Program-made: the position numbers and the translations under genes
Notes under the pieces: generated by a model
Told to the model about the DNA's origin: nothing
Database searches by the model: none
Seen by the model: only the letters and a program-made list of their open reading frames with translations
In this document: one piece after another, positions 43,497 to 47,623 of the stretch
Numbering within the stretch: the first letter of the stretch is position 1
Layout: every line of letters starts with the position of its first letter
From: Deltaproteobacteria bacterium
GTDB taxonomy: Bacteria; Desulfobacterota; Desulfobaccia; Desulfobaccales; 0-14-0-80-60-11
Length of the DNA stretch: 47,623 nt
NCBI GenBank assembly: GCA_016208235.1
Contig: JACQYN010000021.1
Location: 1 to 47,623 of the forward strand
Direction of reading: 5' to 3'

Positions 43497-44075
43497 ATGC
43501 CCAAAACCACGGATAACACCCTGCGCCCTTCCTTCACCCTGGCGGAAAAGCTGGCCCAAGGGAATTTGTCCGCTTCCGCTTGTTACCAGTGTAAGAAGTG
43601 CTCCAGCGGCTGTCCTTTGACCTTCGCCATGGACCTTCTGCCCCATCAGGTGATTCACCTGTCCCTGTTGGGCCAGGAAGAGAAGGTTCTGACTTCCAGT
43701 ACCATTTGGGTCTGCTCCGCGTGCGAGACCTGTACCACCCGCTGCCCCAACGGCATCGATATCGCCGGCGTCCTGGATTGGCTCAAGGAAGAAGCCCTGA
43801 AGCGGGGGATAAGCGTGGCCCAACCGGAAGTGGCCACCTTTCACCGCTATTTTCTGGAGAGCATCAAGGCCGGCGGGGGCCGGGTCGCCGAGGCGACCCT
43901 GGTGCGCCGCTTCACCCTCTTCAAGCTGCGGCGCAAATTCGATATCAATGAGTTGAAAGAGAATATGAAGCTGGGCTGGCAGCTCATGAAGCGGGGACGC
44001 ATGCGCCTGCTGGGGTCCCATGCTCCCAAAGGGCAGGCGGAAATCAAAGAAATCTTGAAGCTGATAAAGTCATGA
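43497..44075 (+). CDS. hdrC: Heterodisulfide reductase subunit C-like iron-sulfur protein
   Basis: About 192 residues from ATG 43497 (MPKTTDN), which has GGAAAG about 7 bases upstream. The ORF track uses 43476, adding MKLERML with no ribosome site. Two [4Fe-4S] motifs are clear: CYQCKKCSSGCPLTF and CSACETCTTRCPNGI. A long C-terminal helical tail follows. HdrC relays electrons between HdrA and HdrB. It overlaps hdrB by the ATGA at 44072. Confidence 0.9.
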   Translation: MPKTTDNTLRPSFTLAEKLAQGNLSASACYQCKKCSSGCPLTFAMDLLPHQVIHLSLLGQEEKVLTSSTIWVCSACETCTTRCPNGIDIAGVLDWLKEEALKRGISVAQPEVATFHRYFLESIKAGGGRVAEATLVRRFTLFKLRRKFDINELKENMKLGWQLMKRGRMRLLGSHAPKGQAEIKEILKLIKS

Positions 44076-44932
44076 CACCCATGAAAATTACCTATTATCC
44101 GGGTTGCTCCCTGGAAAACACGGCGGTGGATTACGCCGCGTCCATTGCGGGCATCACCCCCCTCCTGGACCTGGAGTTGGAGGAGATCACCGATTGGAAT
44201 TGCTGTGGGGCCACCGCCGCGCACAGCATCAACCATGAACTGGCCCTGGCCCTGCCAGCGCGCAATTTAATGACCGCCCAGAAGATGGGCCGGGACGTGG
44301 TGGCCCCTTGCGCCTTATGCTTTAACCGCCTTAAGGTGGCGGAAAAGGCCCTGAAAAACCCGGAAGGGAACCCCTTGGGCCTCTCTTATCAGGGCGCCAT
44401 CAAGATCTGGGACCTGTTGGATTACCTGACCCAGGAAACCTATTTACAGGTCCTCTCCCAGAAGGTGGTCAAGCCCCTTAAGGGCCTGAAGGCCGTGGGG
44501 TATTACGGCTGCGTGGTGGCCCGGCCTCCGGATATTACAGATAAGAAGGATTACGAGAATCCCCAAAATATGGAGCGCCTGCTTACGGTCCTGGGGGCCA
44601 CCCCCCTGGATTGGTCCTACAAGACCGATTGCTGCGGCGCGGGCCTGGCCCTGTCCCGGCCGGATATCATCGACACCCTGACCCAGCGTCTCTATGAGCG
44701 GGCCCTGGCCGCAGGGGCCGAATGTTTCGTGGTTTCCTGCCAGATGTGCCAGGCCAATCTGGACCTGACCCAGGAGCGCATCTCCAAGAAATTCGGCAAG
44801 CATTACGATCTGCCGGTTTTATATTTTACCGAATTGATCGGCCTGGCCCTGGGCCATCCCCAGGTTAAGGAATGGCTGGCCAAGCACCTGGTGAATCCTC
44901 TGCCCTTGCTCCAAAAGAAGGGCCTCATATAA
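44072..44932 (+). CDS. hdrB: Heterodisulfide reductase subunit B-like CCG-domain protein
   Basis: The 286-residue protein has two CCG (cysteine-rich) domains. The first is DWNCCGATAAHS with APCALCFNR, the second YKTDCCGAGLALS with SCQMCQANLD. In methanogens these bind the noncubane iron-sulfur clusters that reduce CoM-S-S-CoB. Desulfobacterota lack that disulfide, so the partner here is unknown. Both complete CCG sets suggest an active cluster site. It is coupled to hdrC and lies 39 bp before hdrA. Confidence 0.92.
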   Translation: MTPMKITYYPGCSLENTAVDYAASIAGITPLLDLELEEITDWNCCGATAAHSINHELALALPARNLMTAQKMGRDVVAPCALCFNRLKVAEKALKNPEGNPLGLSYQGAIKIWDLLDYLTQETYLQVLSQKVVKPLKGLKAVGYYGCVVARPPDITDKKDYENPQNMERLLTVLGATPLDWSYKTDCCGAGLALSRPDIIDTLTQRLYERALAAGAECFVVSCQMCQANLDLTQERISKKFGKHYDLPVLYFTELIGLALGHPQVKEWLAKHLVNPLPLLQKKGLI

Positions 44933-44971
44933 CGGAAAAATCCAACTTCAAGCAAACCTGAACAAGTGATC

Positions 44972-47623
44972 ATGAATAAAGTCAAAAAAGACGCCACGTC
45001 AAAGAAAGTAGGAGCCGCGATGGTGGTGGGGGGCGGCATCGCCGGCATGCAAGCCGCCCTGGATCTGGCCAATTCCGGTATTTTCGTGCACCTGGTGGAA
45101 AGCAAGCCCGCCATCGGCGGGGTAATGGCCCAGTTGGACAAGACCTTCCCCACCAACGACTGTTCCATGTGCATCATTTCGCCCAAGCTGGTGGAATGCG
45201 GCCGCCACCTGAACATCAAGATCCATACCCTGGCCGAGGTGCAGGAAATCGCCGGGGAGCCGGGCAATCTCACCGTCACCCTGGCCAAAGAGCCCCGTTA
45301 TATAGATTCTACCAAGTGTACCGGCTGCGGCGATTGCGCCAAGGTCTGTCCGGTGGTCATGCAGGATGAGTTCAACATGGGCATGGCCGATTGGAAGGCC
45401 ACCTACCGCCTCTATCCCCAGGCCATTCCCGCCACCTTTGCCATCAAGAAGCTGGATCGGCCTCCCTGCAACCTGACCTGTCCCGCGGCCATCAATGTGC
45501 AGGGTTACGTGCAGCTCATCAAGATGGGGAAGTATGAAGAGGCCGTCAAGCTGATCATGGAGCGACTGCCTCTCCCCGGGGTTTTGGGCCGGGTCTGCCC
45601 CCATCCCTGTGAAGAAAAGTGCCGCCGCCGGGAATTGGACGAGGCGGTGGCCATCTGCAACCTGAAACGCTTTGCCGCGGACCAGGTGGATTTAACCAAA
45701 TTGCCCGTACCGTTGGTGGAGGCGCGGCCCGAAAAGATAGCCATTATCGGCTCCGGCCCCGCGGGGCTGGCTTGCGCCTATCATCTGGCCCTCCGGGGGT
45801 ACCGCCCCACCATTTTCGAGGCCCTTTCCAAAGCCGGGGGCATGCTCCGGGTGGGGATTCCGGACTACCGCCTGCCCAAAGACGTTTTGGACCAGGAGAT
45901 CAACAACATCCTCCGCCTGGGGGTGGACCTGAAGACCAATACCGCCCTGGGCCGGGACTTCACCCTGGACGGGCTCTTTGACGAAGGCTATAAAGCCGTC
46001 TTCCTGGGCCTCGGCTGCCACCTGGGCAAACCCCTGGGGATCCCTAAGGAGGATACCCCGGGTGTGGTCCAGGGGGTGGATTTACTGAGACGCCACAACC
46101 TGGGTGAACCCCAGGAAGTGGGGAAAAGACTGGCGGTCATCGGCGGCGGCAACGTGGCCATTGACGTGGCCTGCACCGCCAGGCGGCTGGGGTCCCAGGT
46201 GACCATCGTCTATCGCCGCGGACGTTCAGAGATGCCCGCGTTTCACCATGAAATCGAACAAGCCCTGTGCGAAGGGGTGGAGATTATCTACCTGGCCGCG
46301 CCCTTGGAGGTGGTGGTCAAAGACGGCAAGGTCGCGGGGCTCCGCTGCCAGCGGATGCGGTTAGGAGAACCGGACGCGTCCGGCCGCCGGAAACCCGAGC
46401 CCATTCCCGGGGACGTCTTTGAGCTGCCGGTGGACATGATCGTCCCGGCCATCGGCCAGGAAGCGGCCCAGGGCCCCCTGAAGGATTGCGGCGTCAACCT
46501 CTCCCGCTGGGGCACCATCGAAGTGGACGAAGTGACCTACCAGACCTCCCGGGCCGGGGTCTTTGCCGCCGGGGACGTGCACACGGGCCCCTGGATCGCG
46601 ATTGAGGCCGTTGGGGGCGGCATCGAAGCCGCGGAATCCATTGATCGTTATCTGCGGGGCCTCGATCTGGCCGCGGGCCGTTCCCAAGGCAAAGAAGCTC
46701 ACCAGCGATGGGCGGAAATCCCCAAGGATGAGGAAGGCCGGCCCCGGCAAGAGATGCCCACCCTGCCCCCGGAGCACACCTGCAAGGTCTTTGACGAGAT
46801 CGCCCAGGGCTACAGCGTGGAGCAGGCCCACGCCGAGGCGGACCGCTGTCTCAATTGCGGCATCTGCTCCGAATGTATGGAGTGCGTAAGGGCTTGTAAG
46901 GCCGGAGCCGTGGACCACAGCCAGGAACCGGAGATTGCCCAACTGGAAGTGGGCGCGGTGGTTCTGGCGCCGGGATTTAAGACTTTCGACGCCCGCCAAA
47001 AGCCGGAATTCGGCTACGGCCGTTATCCCAACGTCATCACTTCCCTGGAATTCGAGCGCATTCTCTCCGCCACCGGCCCTTATGCCGGGCACGTGAAACG
47101 CCCCGGAGACGGCGCCGAACCCCGGAAAATCGCCTGGATTCAATGCGTCGGCTCCCGGGACCCTTCCATCTGCCGGGATTATTGCTCTTCGGTGTGCTGC
47201 ATGTACGCCACCAAGCAGGCCATCATCGCCCGGGAACACGATAAGCGGATCGAGCCCACCATCTTCTATATCGACATCCGGGCCCACGGCAAGGGTTTCG
47301 ACCGCTACTACGAACGGGCCAAAGCGGATCAGGGGGTGCGCTACGTGCGCTCCATGATTTCCCGGGTCACCCAGGATCCCCGCACTCAAAACCTGGAACT
47401 CACTTACGTGGATGCGGACAACCGCATCCAGACGGAAGAATTCGACCTGGTGGTCCTGTCCGTGGGTCTGACCCCCCACCCCAGCACCGGGAAGTTGGCG
47501 GAGGTTTGCGGAATCGCCACCAACCCCTGGGGGTTTGTGGCCAACCCGCCCTTTGAGCTGGTCTCCACCGACCGGGAAGGCATCTTCTCCTGCGGCGTTT
47601 ATCAAGCCCCCAAGGATATCCCG
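44972..47623 (+). CDS. hdrA: HdrA-type flavoprotein with inserted GltD-like NAD(P)H module (runs off right edge)
   Basis: The frame from ATG 44972 is open to the window end (884 codons seen). Order: HdrA FAD half (MVVGGGIAGMQAALDL; TFPTNDCSMCIISPKLVECGRH); a first [4Fe-4S] motif (CTGCGDCAKVCP, near 115); a GltD-like insertion from about 165 with its own iron-sulfur start (CNLTCPAAINVQGYV, CPHPCEEKC), FAD site IGSGPAGLACAYHL (near 259) and nucleotide site IGGGNVAIDVACTARRL (near 389); a second motif CLNCGICSECMECVRAC (near 625); then the other HdrA half (WIQCVGSRDPS, YCSSVCCMYATKQA). The GltD part sits between the two ferredoxin-like motifs. Such proteins are linked to flavin-based electron bifurcation. 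The C-terminus and stop are missing. Confidence 0.93.
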   Translation, partial: MNKVKKDATSKKVGAAMVVGGGIAGMQAALDLANSGIFVHLVESKPAIGGVMAQLDKTFPTNDCSMCIISPKLVECGRHLNIKIHTLAEVQEIAGEPGNLTVTLAKEPRYIDSTKCTGCGDCAKVCPVVMQDEFNMGMADWKATYRLYPQAIPATFAIKKLDRPPCNLTCPAAINVQGYVQLIKMGKYEEAVKLIMERLPLPGVLGRVCPHPCEEKCRRRELDEAVAICNLKRFAADQVDLTKLPVPLVEARPEKIAIIGSGPAGLACAYHLALRGYRPTIFEALSKAGGMLRVGIPDYRLPKDVLDQEINNILRLGVDLKTNTALGRDFTLDGLFDEGYKAVFLGLGCHLGKPLGIPKEDTPGVVQGVDLLRRHNLGEPQEVGKRLAVIGGGNVAIDVACTARRLGSQVTIVYRRGRSEMPAFHHEIEQALCEGVEIIYLAAPLEVVVKDGKVAGLRCQRMRLGEPDASGRRKPEPIPGDVFELPVDMIVPAIGQEAAQGPLKDCGVNLSRWGTIEVDEVTYQTSRAGVFAAGDVHTGPWIAIEAVGGGIEAAESIDRYLRGLDLAAGRSQGKEAHQRWAEIPKDEEGRPRQEMPTLPPEHTCKVFDEIAQGYSVEQAHAEADRCLNCGICSECMECVRACKAGAVDHSQEPEIAQLEVGAVVLAPGFKTFDARQKPEFGYGRYPNVITSLEFERILSATGPYAGHVKRPGDGAEPRKIAWIQCVGSRDPSICRDYCSSVCCMYATKQAIIAREHDKRIEPTIFYIDIRAHGKGFDRYYERAKADQGVRYVRSMISRVTQDPRTQNLELTYVDADNRIQTEEFDLVVLSVGLTPHPSTGKLAEVCGIATNPWGFVANPPFELVSTDREGIFSCGVYQAPKDIP

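Overview
The window looks like chromosomal DNA from an anaerobic, GC-rich member of the Desulfobacterota (former Deltaproteobacteria). This is an inference from gene content: heterodisulfide-reductase-type HdrC-HdrB-HdrA with a GltD-like insertion, a B-type succinate dehydrogenase/fumarate reductase, transcarboxylase-type biotin enzymes, a demethylmenaquinone methyltransferase and several multi-domain sensor kinases. I see no phage, CRISPR array or complete transposon. The sequence does carry many small intergenic repeats.

Layout. 1-1.9 kb (minus): a substrate-binding protein of the ABC_sub_bind type, then a membrane sensor cut by the window edge. 2.1-6.6 kb (plus): an HD dNTPase-like protein, an endonuclease/exonuclease/phosphatase-fold protein, an L,D-transpeptidase, two small unknown proteins and a metallo-beta-lactamase-fold hydrolase. 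6.7-14.5 kb: a signalling block with a 1367-residue transporter-like histidine kinase preceded by a small membrane protein, a decayed histidine-kinase tail, a receiver-SHOCT protein, a GAF/HD-GYP protein and a soluble histidine kinase. 14.7-22.8 kb (minus): an M48 lipoprotein protease, a TPR/outer-membrane-barrel protein with a cellulose-synthase-like GT2 (probable exopolysaccharide synthesis and export) and a nucleotide-sugar epimerase. 23-34 kb: a helical protein, a cyclophilin, then a pentose-phosphate region (transketolase, RpiB, Gnd, Zwf, 6-phosphogluconolactonase) mixed with a DUF488 protein, UbiE and a redoxin-like protein without its cysteines. 34.1-34.5 kb: divergent tRNA-Thr(CGU) and tRNA-Val(GAC). 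34.9-39.2 kb: a carboxyltransferase, a 67-residue protein and a biotinylated carboxylase subunit, together resembling methylmalonyl-CoA:pyruvate transcarboxylase. 39.3-47.6 kb: an ABM protein, then sdhCAB followed by hdrC-hdrB-hdrA(GltD), the last running off the right edge.

How it fits together. Zwf, Pgl, Gnd, RpiB and Tkt make NADPH and pentoses. The transcarboxylase set and SdhCAB are core steps of the methylmalonyl-CoA route of propionate metabolism. The adjoining HdrCBA, whose HdrA carries an NAD(P)H-binding GltD module, suggests electron exchange among NAD(P)H, ferredoxin and a thiol/disulfide or quinone-linked partner. That link is inferred.

Two sequence-level themes stand out. First, four otherwise well-conserved genes have broken frames (six sites), including two exact tandem duplications of 89 and 50 bp. 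These may be assembly errors or real lesions. Second, intergenic spaces are filled with three repeat types: period-7 tandem arrays in four sequence classes, double-hairpin REPIN-like elements, and elements bounded by GTCATTCTGA inverted repeats.
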